Shown here one piece after another: positions 16,924-23,775 of a stretch of 36,551 nucleotides of DNA (positions are counted from its first letter, which is position 1; each line of letters starts with the position of its first letter). The notes below the pieces were generated by a model. The model searched no databases. It was not told the origin of the DNA and saw only the letters and a list, made by a program, of their open reading frames with translations. Where the stretch lies: contig JADFXD010000024.1 in the NCBI GenBank assembly GCA_015233725.1, positions 1 to 36,551 of the forward strand, given 5' to 3'. Both the position numbers and the translations under genes were made by a program. This DNA comes from Nitrospirota bacterium. Lineage in GTDB: Bacteria; Nitrospirota; Thermodesulfovibrionia; Thermodesulfovibrionales; Magnetobacteriaceae.

Positions 16924-16989
16924 GTAACGCCCTCGGTTAAACTATTGGCAGCGTGATAGCACGGTAAAATGATACGTAAGAAGATGGCG

Positions 16990-17075
16990 CGTCAAGGGCA
17001 CTGGTGGGGTTCTAAAGGGGCCAGGAGTGTGCCTGGAGCGAAAAAGAAGCTTCGCCGCCCCTTTCTTTTCTTTAT
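16990..17075 (+). repeat. GC-rich intergenic module, copy c (subtype with CCAGG hairpin)
   Basis: Starting at GTCAAGGGCACTGG, this copy lacks part of hairpin 1. It continues as GGGGTTCTAAAGGGGCCAGG, a CCAGG/CCTGG hairpin, GAAGCTTCGCCGCCCC and a polypyrimidine tail. That long right half is shared with copy d on the opposite strand at 22140-22234, and the CCAGG hairpin piece resembles the 27-bp array unit at 36439. Confidence 0.7.
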
Positions 17076-17107
17076 CCCGTAAAATAAATGATGAGTAGGG
17101 CAGTAGA

Positions 17108-18055
17108 GTGAGTGAGACGGTGATTTCTGTAAGGGACGTCCATAAGACCTATGGCAAGGTGATGGCGGTCAGGGGGGTATCGTTTGATGTGGGGGGTGCG
17201 GCGTGTGTTGGTCTGTTGGGGCCTAATGGGGCGGGCAAGACCACGCTGATGAAGATGATCTATGGCAAGTCCCTAAGGGATGAGCGCCCCGATAGCGCCA
17301 TATCCGTCTTTGGCTATGACCCGATGTATGACGCCCTGAAGATAAAGAGCATCTGTGGCGTTGTCCCACAGGACGACAATCTCGACATAGAACTCAACGT
17401 TGTGGAAAACCTGATGACGTTTTGTAAGTTCTATGGCATCAGGCGCAGCGACGCACTAAAGAGGATCGATGAGCTGCTTGACATCATGGAGCTCTCTGAC
17501 AAGCGGGAGGCCAAGATCAAGAACCTCTCCGGCGGGATGAAGCGACGGTTGATCATTGCCCGCGCCCTCATCAATAATCCGCGGCTGTTGATCCTCGATG
17601 AGCCGACCACGGGGCTAGACCCACAGGTGCGACACTTCATGTGGGACAAGCTCAGGCAGATGAAGAAAGACAACCTGACAATACTTCTCACCACGCACTA
17701 CATGGAGGAGGCATTTCAACTGTGCGATGACCTCATAATCATCAACGACGGTGAAAAGGTCATCCAGGGCAATCCCAACGAGCTGTTGCAGCGTTACATC
17801 GAGCGATACGTCCTGGAGCTTCGTCAGTGGCAGGGCGCACAGAGCCTCAAGGATCACACGAGGTATGGGCACATTGGCGACCTCAACCTGAGGGTAGACC
17901 ACGCCCACGGCACGACGCACGTATACTCCAACAGCATGGACCCCCTCCAGGACATCATCAAGACACTCAACAGCGACGATTACTATCTGCGTCAGGCGAA
18001 CCTTGAAGACCTCTTCCTCAAGGCCACGGGGAGGTCACTAAACGAGGCGCAGTAG
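17108..18055 (+). CDS. ABC-2 exporter ATP-binding protein (DrrA/NodI type)
   Basis: This ATPase should drive an ABC-2 exporter of drugs, lipids or polysaccharide. The 315-residue protein has Walker A GPNGAGKT (38-45), the signature LSGGMKRRLIIARAL, Walker B LLILDEPTTGLDP and the H-loop LLTTHYMEEA, plus a C-terminal extension of about 90 residues typical of DrrA/NodI. The start is GTG at 17108 with only a weak GTAGGG before it. An eight-codon frame (ATGATG at 17088) ends across this GTG and could couple translation. Its cognate permease is at 18767, but a DUF2442 remnant and hicAB now lie between the two, so the original pair has been split. Confidence 0.92.
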   Translation: MSETVISVRDVHKTYGKVMAVRGVSFDVGGAACVGLLGPNGAGKTTLMKMIYGKSLRDERPDSAISVFGYDPMYDALKIKSICGVVPQDDNLDIELNVVENLMTFCKFYGIRRSDALKRIDELLDIMELSDKREAKIKNLSGGMKRRLIIARALINNPRLLILDEPTTGLDPQVRHFMWDKLRQMKKDNLTILLTTHYMEEAFQLCDDLIIINDGEKVIQGNPNELLQRYIERYVLELRQWQGAQSLKDHTRYGHIGDLNLRVDHAHGTTHVYSNSMDPLQDIIKTLNSDDYYLRQANLEDLFLKATGRSLNEAQ

Positions 18056-18065
18056 TCAATCCTCT

Positions 18066-18188
18066 TCAAGCTTTGAGCTTCTTTGCCGGTTTTTTTGCCG
18101 GAATCCCGGACAACATACCCTCTGCACTGATATCCTCGTCAATGTCGGGCCAGTGTATGCCATGACCGTCGCCATGGGTGCAAGTCAT
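18066..18188 (-). pseudogene. Remnant of a DUF2442 protein
   Basis: On the minus strand this stretch reads as 40 codons, ending in TGA at 18066-18068. It contains GHGIHWPDIDEDISAEGML, which matches the conserved C-terminal signature (GxxIHWPxLDEDLS) of DUF2442 proteins, often found beside toxin-antitoxin genes. The N-terminal half of the domain is missing, since the sequence before residue 5 runs straight into the hicA leader. It lies on the strand opposite to its neighbours. The reading is a decayed accessory gene, part of the same insertion as hicAB. Confidence 0.6.
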
Positions 18189-18219
18189 GGATCGCTTCGT
18201 CAAAAAAAATAGGAGGGTT

Positions 18220-18249
18220 TTGCCTTCTTTCCCTCTTCTTGTATATAAT
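18220..18249 (+). promoter_or_regulatory. Putative promoter of hicAB
   Basis: TTGCCT (18220-18225) and TATAAT (18244-18249) are 18 bases apart, giving a leader of about 24 bases before the hicA ATG at 18280. A second TATAAT at 18268-18273 lies six bases before the ATG and could give a leaderless message. Confidence 0.45.
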
Positions 18250-18279
18250 TACTTATGGGCAGGTATTTATAATAAAATA

Positions 18280-18510
18280 ATGCCAAGGAAAATCAGAGAA
18301 CTTGTTCGCCCAGCGACTGTAAGGAGCGAAGCCGAGATTTTAAAAGGCTCTGGCTTTTATGAAATCTCAGGTAGTGGTAAAGGTTCACATCGGAAACTTA
18401 CTCATGCCAGATATGCCGGAGCGGTAACCCTTACTGGAAAGTCTGGTGATGACGCCAAGGCTTATCAGGAAAAACGAGTAAAGAAGGCCATAGAGGCGGT
18501 AAAGAGATGA
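18280..18510 (+). CDS. hicA: HicA-like mRNA interferase toxin
   Basis: HicA toxins are small dsRBD-like ribonucleases that cut mRNA in a translation-independent way. The protein is 76 residues from the ATG at 18280 (MPRKIREL); the frame is open further upstream but family starts match MPRKIREL. The catalytic histidine lies in GKGSHRKLTH. After MPRKIRELVR comes PATVRSEAE, encoded by a copy of the dispersed palindromic element (18308-18336), which interrupts or extends the first helix compared with typical HicA, so activity is uncertain. The stop overlaps the hicB start (ATGA). The order toxin-antitoxin is the common one. Confidence 0.8.
   Translation: MPRKIRELVRPATVRSEAEILKGSGFYEISGSGKGSHRKLTHARYAGAVTLTGKSGDDAKAYQEKRVKKAIEAVKR
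18308..18336 (+). repeat. Coding palindromic element, copy in hicA
   Basis: CCAGCGACTGTAAGGAGCGA matches the sulP and secA-leader copies and encodes PATVRSEA in the same frame as the two sulP copies (PATVRSDS). Confidence 0.65.
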
Positions 18511-18728
18511 AAAGGATCGATCAGTACCATAAATGGGTTCAATGGAGTGAAGAAGATCAAGTCTATATTGGAATGTGCCCTGATTTGATAACCGGCATAC
18601 ACGGTGACGACCCGGTAAAACTATACAGTGAGTTATGCGAAGTCGTTGAAGATGTTATCAACCATTTCGAGGCAGAAGGACGCAAACTGCCTGTCGCCAG
18701 AACTCGCCCTATGCAAGAGGTCGTATGA
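18507..18728 (+). CDS. hicB: HicB-like antitoxin
   Basis: HicB neutralises HicA and usually represses the operon. The 73-residue protein has the HicB partial RNase-H-like fold: YHKWVQWSEEDQVYIGMCPDL followed by GDDPVKLYSELCEVVEDVINHFEAEGRKLP. No obvious separate DNA-binding domain follows, and the tail after residue 62 is short. It overlaps hicA by four bases. Its stop TGA also overlaps an ATG at 18725 that is in frame with the downstream permease. Confidence 0.82.
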   Translation: MKRIDQYHKWVQWSEEDQVYIGMCPDLITGIHGDDPVKLYSELCEVVEDVINHFEAEGRKLPVARTRPMQEVV

Positions 18729-18766
18729 AGTTAGATGACAAGGTATCGCAGGGAGGCGACCTCATC

Positions 18767-19534
18767 ATGCCGCCGTCGCTTGCGGTACGCATCTTTGCCG
18801 TCTGGTATCGGCATGTGCGCGTCTATACCAAGAACCTCGTCAGCAACGGGCTGCCTCCGTTTTTGGAGCCGCTGATATTCCTCACCGGCATTGGGTTGGG
18901 CCTTGGCAAGTACATCCCGCAGATGGGCGGGGCCAGTTACGTGAGGTTTCTGGCGGCGGGGCTTTTCGTCAGCACCGCTATGATGACCGCTGCCTTTGAG
19001 TGCTCCTTTGGAACCTTCATACGGATGGAGTTCAACAAGGTCTACGATGGTATGCTTGCCGCCCCCATCAGCGTGGAAAACCTGCTCGTTGGCGAAATCC
19101 TCTGGGCGGCAACCAAGGGGTTTTTCTTCTCCTTTGCGGTCTTGTGCATCGTCGTGGTCTTTGGGATCATGCCTGTCTCCTACACGGTACTGGTCCCGTT
19201 TGTTGGCCTGTTGACGGGGATGATGTTTGGCTCCCTGTCGCTGCTTGTAACGTCCTACGTCAAGACGATCAACTACTTTAATTTTTACTTCACGGGCTTT
19301 CTATCGCCGATGTTTTTCTTCTCAGGCGTGGTGTTTCCCATCGAAAATCTGCCAGAGCCGTTAATCGTCCTTGCCTATGCGTTGCCGCTCACCCATGCGG
19401 TTCGTCTGTCAAGGGCGCTGTGCTTGAGCAGCTTTACCCCTGATTTGCTCCTGGATGTGGCTTATATACTTGCCTTTACAGTAATCGTTGGCTATCTCGC
19501 CGTCAGTCGCTTGAGGCATAGGCTCTTGGATTAA
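18767..19534 (+). CDS. ABC-2 type transport permease (NodJ/DrrB type)
   Basis: This is an integral membrane protein with about six hydrophobic segments. The ABC-2 signature region runs from about FLEPLIFLTGIGLGLGKYI through FECSFGTFIRMEFNKVYDGM and MFFFSGVVFPIENLP to the final GYLAVSRLRHRL. It is the expected partner of the ATPase ending at 18055. I prefer the ATG at 18767 because GGAGG at 18752-18756 precedes it and MPPSLAVRIFAVW matches the usual start of the family. An upstream in-frame ATG at 18725 overlaps the hicB stop and would add 14 residues. The ancestral ATPase-permease operon seems to have been opened by insertion of hicAB. Confidence 0.9.
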   Translation: MPPSLAVRIFAVWYRHVRVYTKNLVSNGLPPFLEPLIFLTGIGLGLGKYIPQMGGASYVRFLAAGLFVSTAMMTAAFECSFGTFIRMEFNKVYDGMLAAPISVENLLVGEILWAATKGFFFSFAVLCIVVVFGIMPVSYTVLVPFVGLLTGMMFGSLSLLVTSYVKTINYFNFYFTGFLSPMFFFSGVVFPIENLPEPLIVLAYALPLTHAVRLSRALCLSSFTPDLLLDVAYILAFTVIVGYLAVSRLRHRLLD

Positions 19535-19539
19535 AGAAA

Positions 19540-19570
19540 AAGGGGGGCGGCCAGGCGTCCCCCTTTCTTT
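19540..19570 (+). terminator. Terminator after the ABC permease
   Basis: AAAAGGGGG and CCCCCTTT form a long stem around GCGGCCAGGCGT, followed by CTTTCTTCC. The same core (read in reverse) is part of repeat module copy g at 35365-35388, linking terminator and repeat family. Confidence 0.65.
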
Positions 19571-19585
19571 CTTCCTTACTTTGGG

Positions 19586-19613
19586 ATATCATCACAGGAT
19601 TTTTTACAGCAAG
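19586..19613 (+). repeat. 28-bp dispersed repeat, copy 2
   Basis: This matches 19-46 except for one G-to-T change. It lies between the permease terminator and the 3' end of the macro-domain gene. Confidence 0.6.
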
Positions 19614-19638
19614 GATAGTTTTGAAATGAGCAAGCTAG

Positions 19639-20178
19639 TTAGAGCCTTTCAAACTCGTCCTTAAAGTATGAAAGCGTATTGTCGTCGTATATACAGAACT
19701 CCACGGTATGGAGGCTTGATTGTGTGTTTTGTTCTAAAAACAGCCTGCCTTGCTTAACAAGGATAGCCGCACACCTGTCCTTTGGAAAACCAAAGATGCC
19801 TGAGCTGATAGCCGGCATAGAAACGCTCTCAAAGGCATGTTCTGAGGCCAGCCTCAGGGAGCTGACAACGGCGTTTGCGAGTTTTTCATCCTCCTGTCCC
19901 TCACCCATCATTGGCCCAACTGCGTGTATGACGGCCTTACATGGCAGGGTTCCAGCCTGCGTTACGGCAGCCCTGCCAACGGGGACATATCCGATCTTGT
20001 TGCTCTGCTGCTGGATTATGTTGCCACCTTTTTTCACTATCGCGGCAGCCACCCCACCACCGTGCTGCAAGTGAGAGTTTGCGGCATTTACAATTGCATC
20101 CACATCACGCCCCGTTATGTCACCCTTGACTAGGCGTAGTGTCTTATTGCCGATTGACTTTTCACTAATTATTTCCAT
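19639..20178 (-). CDS. Macro-domain ADP-ribose-binding protein
   Basis: Macro domains bind ADP-ribose and often hydrolyse O-acetyl-ADP-ribose or remove ADP-ribose from proteins or nucleic acids. The 179-residue protein is a stand-alone MacroD/TARG-type domain: GDITGRDVDAIVNAANSHL, the glycine loop HGGGVAAAIVKKGG, the AVIHAVGPMMGEGQ strand and the second loop PAISSGIFGFP. All sit at the usual spacing and length is normal. The start has GAGGATTCCAGG shortly upstream. It is not in an obvious operon, being convergent with the ABC permease and divergent from the mini-protein genes, so its cellular substrate cannot be deduced. Confidence 0.92.
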   Translation of the reverse strand: MEIISEKSIGNKTLRLVKGDITGRDVDAIVNAANSHLQHGGGVAAAIVKKGGNIIQQQSNKIGYVPVGRAAVTQAGTLPCKAVIHAVGPMMGEGQEDEKLANAVVSSLRLASEHAFESVSMPAISSGIFGFPKDRCAAILVKQGRLFLEQNTQSSLHTVEFCIYDDNTLSYFKDEFERL

Positions 20179-20309
20179 CCTGGAATCCTCCTGTCATCTG
20201 GATTTGGCATAACCCTCTCTGCTGATATCATACCTTACTGCTATCTGCTTTGGCAAGTCGCAAGATAAGGGCCAGTACATTTATTGAAAAAAATCATCCG
20301 TCTTTATGT

Positions 20310-20340
20310 TATAATTACAGTCAGCTTTATTTTAAGGCTG
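20310..20340 (+). promoter_or_regulatory. -10 and leader hairpin of the first mini-protein gene
   Basis: TATAAT at 20310-20315 is followed by the hairpin-forming TCAGC...GGCTGA (about 20320-20342), about 40 bases before the start codon. The hairpin is present again before the second copy, but the TATAAT is not, so the second gene may rely on read-through. Confidence 0.45.
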
Positions 20341-20382
20341 AGAGATGCAAAACTATTAGGATTAATTTAGGAGGAAGTTACC

Positions 20383-20649
20383 ATGAGAAATTTAAAGCTT
20401 TTACTCGTATCTGTCGCTCTTGTTGTTATGTCTACTACTGCGTGGGCAGGGAACATGCTTCTGGCGGAATATAGAGAGTACGATTACGGAAGCAGGGAAC
20501 ATGACAGATATTGGCAACGATGGTCATGTGAAGAGTGCAGACATCATGAAAAGAGCTGTTGGCACAGTTATAGAGAAACTGGAAATCATAAATTGAAACA
20601 CATCTGTGAAGACATTGCAGACAAATGTGAAAAAAGATGCCGCAGATAA
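20383..20649 (+). CDS. Secreted six-cysteine mini-protein, copy 1
   Basis: The 88-residue protein has a signal peptide (MRNLKLLLVSVALVVMSTTAWA, cleaved before GN). The mature chain of about 66 residues is rich in His, Arg, Glu and Trp, with six cysteines: SCEEC, SCWH, HICED, KCEK and RCRR. Six cysteines suggest three disulphides or metal binding; there is no CxxCH haem motif. AGGAGGAAG precedes the ATG. It is 80% or more identical to copy 2 at 20806, including the leader and signal peptide. I do not recognise a family; an extracytoplasmic role in binding, defence or stress is only a guess. Confidence 0.75.
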   Translation: MRNLKLLLVSVALVVMSTTAWAGNMLLAEYREYDYGSREHDRYWQRWSCEECRHHEKSCWHSYRETGNHKLKHICEDIADKCEKRCRR

Positions 20650-20805
20650 AGGTAAGAAGGGTGGACTATAGAGAGTCTCCCCTACTGGTGTCATTGCGAT
20701 AATTGGCTGCATCCCTTGGGGGGGTCCAAAATCAACTGTTACAGTCAGCTTTGTTTTAAGGCTGAACAGTGCAAAACTATTAGGATTAATTAGGAGGAAG
20801 TTACC

Positions 20806-21072
20806 ATGAGAACTTTAAGGCTTTTGCTCGTATCTGTCGCTCTTGTTGTTATGTCTACGACTGCGTGGGCAGGGAACATGATTTTGGTGGAATATGGAGA
20901 GTACAATTACGGAATCAGGGAACATGACAGATATTGGCACAGATGGTCATGTGAAGAGTGCAGACATCATGAAAGGAGGTGTTGGCACAGGTATAGAGAG
21001 ACTGGAAATCGTCAATTGAAATATATCTGTGAAGACATTGCAGACAAATGTTACAGAAGGTGCCGCAGATAA
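20806..21072 (+). CDS. Secreted six-cysteine mini-protein, copy 2
   Basis: This is a paralogue of the previous gene with the same length, same signal peptide and all six cysteines conserved. Changes cluster in the segment before the first cysteine (ILVEYGEYNYGIREHD versus LLAEYREYDYGSREHD) and in Lys/Arg swaps, consistent with selection for an intact small protein. The similarity starts at TTACAGTCAGC (20739) and stops just after the stop codon, so the duplicated unit is about 340 bp. It has a ribosome site identical to copy 1 but lacks the TATAAT of copy 1. Confidence 0.75.
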   Translation: MRTLRLLLVSVALVVMSTTAWAGNMILVEYGEYNYGIREHDRYWHRWSCEECRHHERRCWHRYRETGNRQLKYICEDIADKCYRRCRR

Positions 21073-21088
21073 AGGTAGGTAGCACCAG

Positions 21089-22120
21089 CTAAAGAGGTTC
21101 TTTCTTCTTCTTTTCTTGACCTATGGGTATGTATGCCTTGGGGTTTAGGGTTAGATCGGCGAACTCACCTTTTTTGAAGGAAATGTAGGCGGCTGCCCCG
21201 ATCATGGCGGCGTTGTCGGTGCAGAGGGGCTTTGGGGGGATGATTGCCTCGATGCCCGATAACCCGCGGATACCTGCCCTGAGGGCATCGTTGGCTGCCA
21301 CGCCTCCTGCGATGGCCACCACGGAGCCGCCCTCACTGTTGAGCGCCTGCTGCACCTTCCTGAGCAGACAATCGATCACCGCCGCCTGGAAGGAGGCACA
21401 GATGTCCTCTACAGAGACCCCCGCCTTGGGTGTCTTGAGGTAATTCATCACGGATGTCTTGAGGCCGCTGAAGCTGAAGTCGAGGCTGTCAGGCATGTAT
21501 GCCCGCGGGAAGTTGATGGCCTTGGGGTTGCCGTTTTTGGCCAGCGCATCTACAATGGGGCCTCCCGGATAACCCAACCCCAACATGCGGGCGACCTTGT
21601 CGTAGGCCTCACCGGCGGCGTCATCCCGCGTGGCGCCTAAGAGCGTGTACATTGCATCGCCATCGACCCTGTACATGCTGGTGTGGCCGCCGGAGACCAC
21701 CAGGGAGATGTAGGGAAACCCCGGCGGCGCTCCCTCCATGAGGTTGACGCTGCATATGTGTCCCTCGAGGTGGTTCACACCGATGAGGGCAAGCCCATGC
21801 GCATAGGCCACAGACTTGGCAAAGGCACACCCCACGATCAACGACCCTATCAGCCCCGGCCCATGACACACCGCCACTGCCGATATGTCGCCAATGCCCA
21901 CATGCGCCTGCTGCATCGCCTCGCTGACCACGACCCATATCTGCTCCATATGCCTGCGCGACGCTATCTCCGGCACTATGCCGCCATATTTGCCATGCAG
22001 CGCGCTCTGATTGCTGACCACGTTTGACAACACATCCCGGCCATCTCTAACCACGGCGGCTGATGTGTCATCACAGGACGTGTCTATCGCCAGGATAAGA
22101 CAGTTGTTAGCTGACATCAT
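21089..22120 (-). CDS. tsaD: TsaD, tRNA threonylcarbamoyladenosine transferase subunit
   Basis: TsaD, with TsaB and TsaE, transfers the threonylcarbamoyl group to A37 of ANN-decoding tRNAs. The 343-residue protein is full length. It has the ASKHA nucleotide site (LAIDTSCDDTSAAVV), the metal-binding region IVPEIASRRHMEQI with a second site in VNHLEGHI, and the conserved LVVSGGHTSM, DDAAGEAYDK and AIAGGVAANDALR segments. The start may be either of the first two ATGs; no ribosome site precedes them. A repeat module with its pyrimidine tail lies immediately upstream. The gene is a housekeeping gene and shows nothing odd in its motifs. Confidence 0.95.
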   Translation of the reverse strand: MMSANNCLILAIDTSCDDTSAAVVRDGRDVLSNVVSNQSALHGKYGGIVPEIASRRHMEQIWVVVSEAMQQAHVGIGDISAVAVCHGPGLIGSLIVGCAFAKSVAYAHGLALIGVNHLEGHICSVNLMEGAPPGFPYISLVVSGGHTSMYRVDGDAMYTLLGATRDDAAGEAYDKVARMLGLGYPGGPIVDALAKNGNPKAINFPRAYMPDSLDFSFSGLKTSVMNYLKTPKAGVSVEDICASFQAAVIDCLLRKVQQALNSEGGSVVAIAGGVAANDALRAGIRGLSGIEAIIPPKPLCTDNAAMIGAAAYISFKKGEFADLTLNPKAYIPIGQEKKKKEPL

Positions 22121-22139
22121 CTATAAGGGAAAGAAGGGA

Positions 22140-22234
22140 AAGAAAGGGGCGGCGAAGCTTCTTTGTCGCTCAAGGCACGCTCCTGGCCCCTTTAGAACCC
22201 CCTGCAAGGGGGCCAGCCCCCTTGACCCCATAAT
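22140..22234 (-). repeat. GC-rich intergenic module, copy d
   Basis: Read on the minus strand this runs ATTATGGGGTCAAGGG, hairpin 1, GGGGTTCTAAAGGGG, a CCAGG-type hairpin, GAAGCTTCGCCGCCCC and a long polypyrimidine tail that ends about 5 bp from the tsaD start. It is near-identical to copy c (16990) in its right half. Confidence 0.75.
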
Positions 22235-22248
22235 TCTTCATCCTATTT

Positions 22249-23775
22249 TTATTTGAGGGCGTCGAATTGTATTTGCAGTTCATCTAAGGCCTTGTCTTTT
22301 CTTGCGATTTCTGCTTCCAGTTCTTTTATCTTTGCGTGTGAGGCGGCTTCAGCGCCCATTGTTGGATTGGATTCGCTGTAGAGCTTCTCGAATTCAGAGT
22401 TGAGGCCGTTAATCTCCTTTTGCAGCTTTTCGATTTCAGTGTCTTTCTTGGAAAGCTCTGCCTCCAGTTCTTTTATCTTTGCGTGTGAGGCGGCTTCAGC
22501 GCCCATTGTTGGATTGGATTCGCTGTAGAGCTTCTCGAATTCAGAGTTGAGGCCGTTAATCTCCTTTTGCAGCTTTTCGATTTCAGTGTCTTTCTTGGAA
22601 AGCTCTGCCTCCAGTTCTTTTATCTTTGCGTGTGAGGCGGCTTCAGCGCCCATTGTTGGATTGGATTCGCTGTAGAGCTTCTCCATTTCGGCAGCGGAGT
22701 TGTCAAGCTCCTTCTGCAGCTTTTCGATCTCAGCGTCTTTCTTGGAAAGCTCTGCTTGCAGTTCCGTTGTATCTGCCGGCATGATGGAATCGCTGGGCTC
22801 GCCGGTTTTTAATCTGTCATATACCCTTTTATATTCTATCTCCAGCTCGCCAAATTCCTTTTGCAATTTCTTGTAACCACTGTCTTTTCTTGCTATCTCT
22901 GCTTCAAGACCTTGTATATTCTTCGTTAATATCTCTATGTTGCTTTCCAGGGATTTTATAACCTTTTGTAGTTTATCCGTATCGTTATCAGCCCCTCCAT
23001 AAACGCTTGGTAGCTTTTCTGCGTTGATATCGCCATCGTCCTGGGCGCTGACCTCAATATTTTCGTAGTTATTTATATGACGACTAAGCATTTTGCTTTC
23101 CTGTTTTATGATTTTTATGAGCTTTTCAACATGTGCATTGATATCGCTGATCTCCAGGACGGCCTGCTGGGGTGCTTCATCGGGCAGCTCCTTGAGGGAT
23201 TCACTGAGTTTTTTGTTGAATTCCCTGAGCTTGCTCAATTCCTTTTCAAGCTCAGTGACCATCTCTTTATGGCCAAGGAGCTCTATGATAAACATCTTTT
23301 TTGTAGAAGCCGAGGATTGCATAACCCGCTTGCTATCGCCTTGAGAACCGAACGCCTCTTGTGTTGCCCCTGTTCCATGGCCAACGCGTACATACTCCAG
23401 CGTGTGTGATATACTCTCCTTGACGATACCGTCAAAGCGGGCGTAGATATCCTCCCAGAGGGCCTCACCCCCGACTTTGCCCGTTTGTGCCGTCGCAAGG
23501 GCGGTATTGAGCATGTGTAGCTTTGCGGCGTTTATCTCTCTGGCGATTATCATTTCGCTGTCACCATCTGTGTCGTCTTGCAGCCCCTCGTTTTCTTCAT
23601 TTATCTTTTCCAGCTCATGCTCCAGGTTGACAATGAACAGCTTATTGTTTTGCCTACCTCCCCCACCCCTGGAGAAACGACCCATGCTCTTATAAAAGAA
23701 AAATATCGCTAATCCCAAAAACACTACCATAAACTCTATCAAGAACATAAAAAGTAGCGTATTTATGTTTATCAT
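22249..23775 (-). CDS. Membrane-anchored coiled-coil protein with 49-residue repeats
   Basis: The 508-residue protein has one N-terminal membrane segment (about 7-28), then RFSRGGGGR, and a long cytoplasmic Glu/Lys-rich coiled coil. The C-terminal part holds three copies of a 49-residue unit (ELEAELSKKDTEIEKLQKE, then a linker with SNPTMGAEAASHAKIK), encoded by 147-bp repeats. Two copies look identical and the third differs mainly in its first half. A more diverged ancestral unit (SKKDAEIEKLQKELDNSAAE) precedes them. It starts four bases inside the vWA gene, so the two proteins are made together. No enzymatic motif is visible; a scaffold or tether role is inferred from structure only. Confidence 0.8.
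   Translation of the reverse strand: MININTLLFMFLIEFMVVFLGLAIFFFYKSMGRFSRGGGGRQNNKLFIVNLEHELEKINEENEGLQDDTDGDSEMIIAREINAAKLHMLNTALATAQTGKVGGEALWEDIYARFDGIVKESISHTLEYVRVGHGTGATQEAFGSQGDSKRVMQSSASTKKMFIIELLGHKEMVTELEKELSKLREFNKKLSESLKELPDEAPQQAVLEISDINAHVEKLIKIIKQESKMLSRHINNYENIEVSAQDDGDINAEKLPSVYGGADNDTDKLQKVIKSLESNIEILTKNIQGLEAEIARKDSGYKKLQKEFGELEIEYKRVYDRLKTGEPSDSIMPADTTELQAELSKKDAEIEKLQKELDNSAAEMEKLYSESNPTMGAEAASHAKIKELEAELSKKDTEIEKLQKEINGLNSEFEKLYSESNPTMGAEAASHAKIKELEAELSKKDTEIEKLQKEINGLNSEFEKLYSESNPTMGAEAASHAKIKELEAEIARKDKALDELQIQFDALK
22321..22761 (-). repeat. 147-bp tandem repeats in the coiled-coil gene
   Basis: Units start at 22321, 22468 and 22615. The first two appear identical over 147 bp; the third is identical only over about its first 70 bp. 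Each encodes 49 residues, seven heptads, so copy-number change preserves both frame and coiled-coil register. Confidence 0.85.

Noticed and set aside
18178-18279. Longer N-terminus for HicA starting at 18178
   Set aside because: The added part overlaps the DUF2442 remnant and the promoter, and the family begins at MPRKIREL.
20480-20560. Haem-binding motif in the six-cysteine proteins
   Set aside because: The CEEC pair is followed by Arg, not His, so no CxxCH motif exists.
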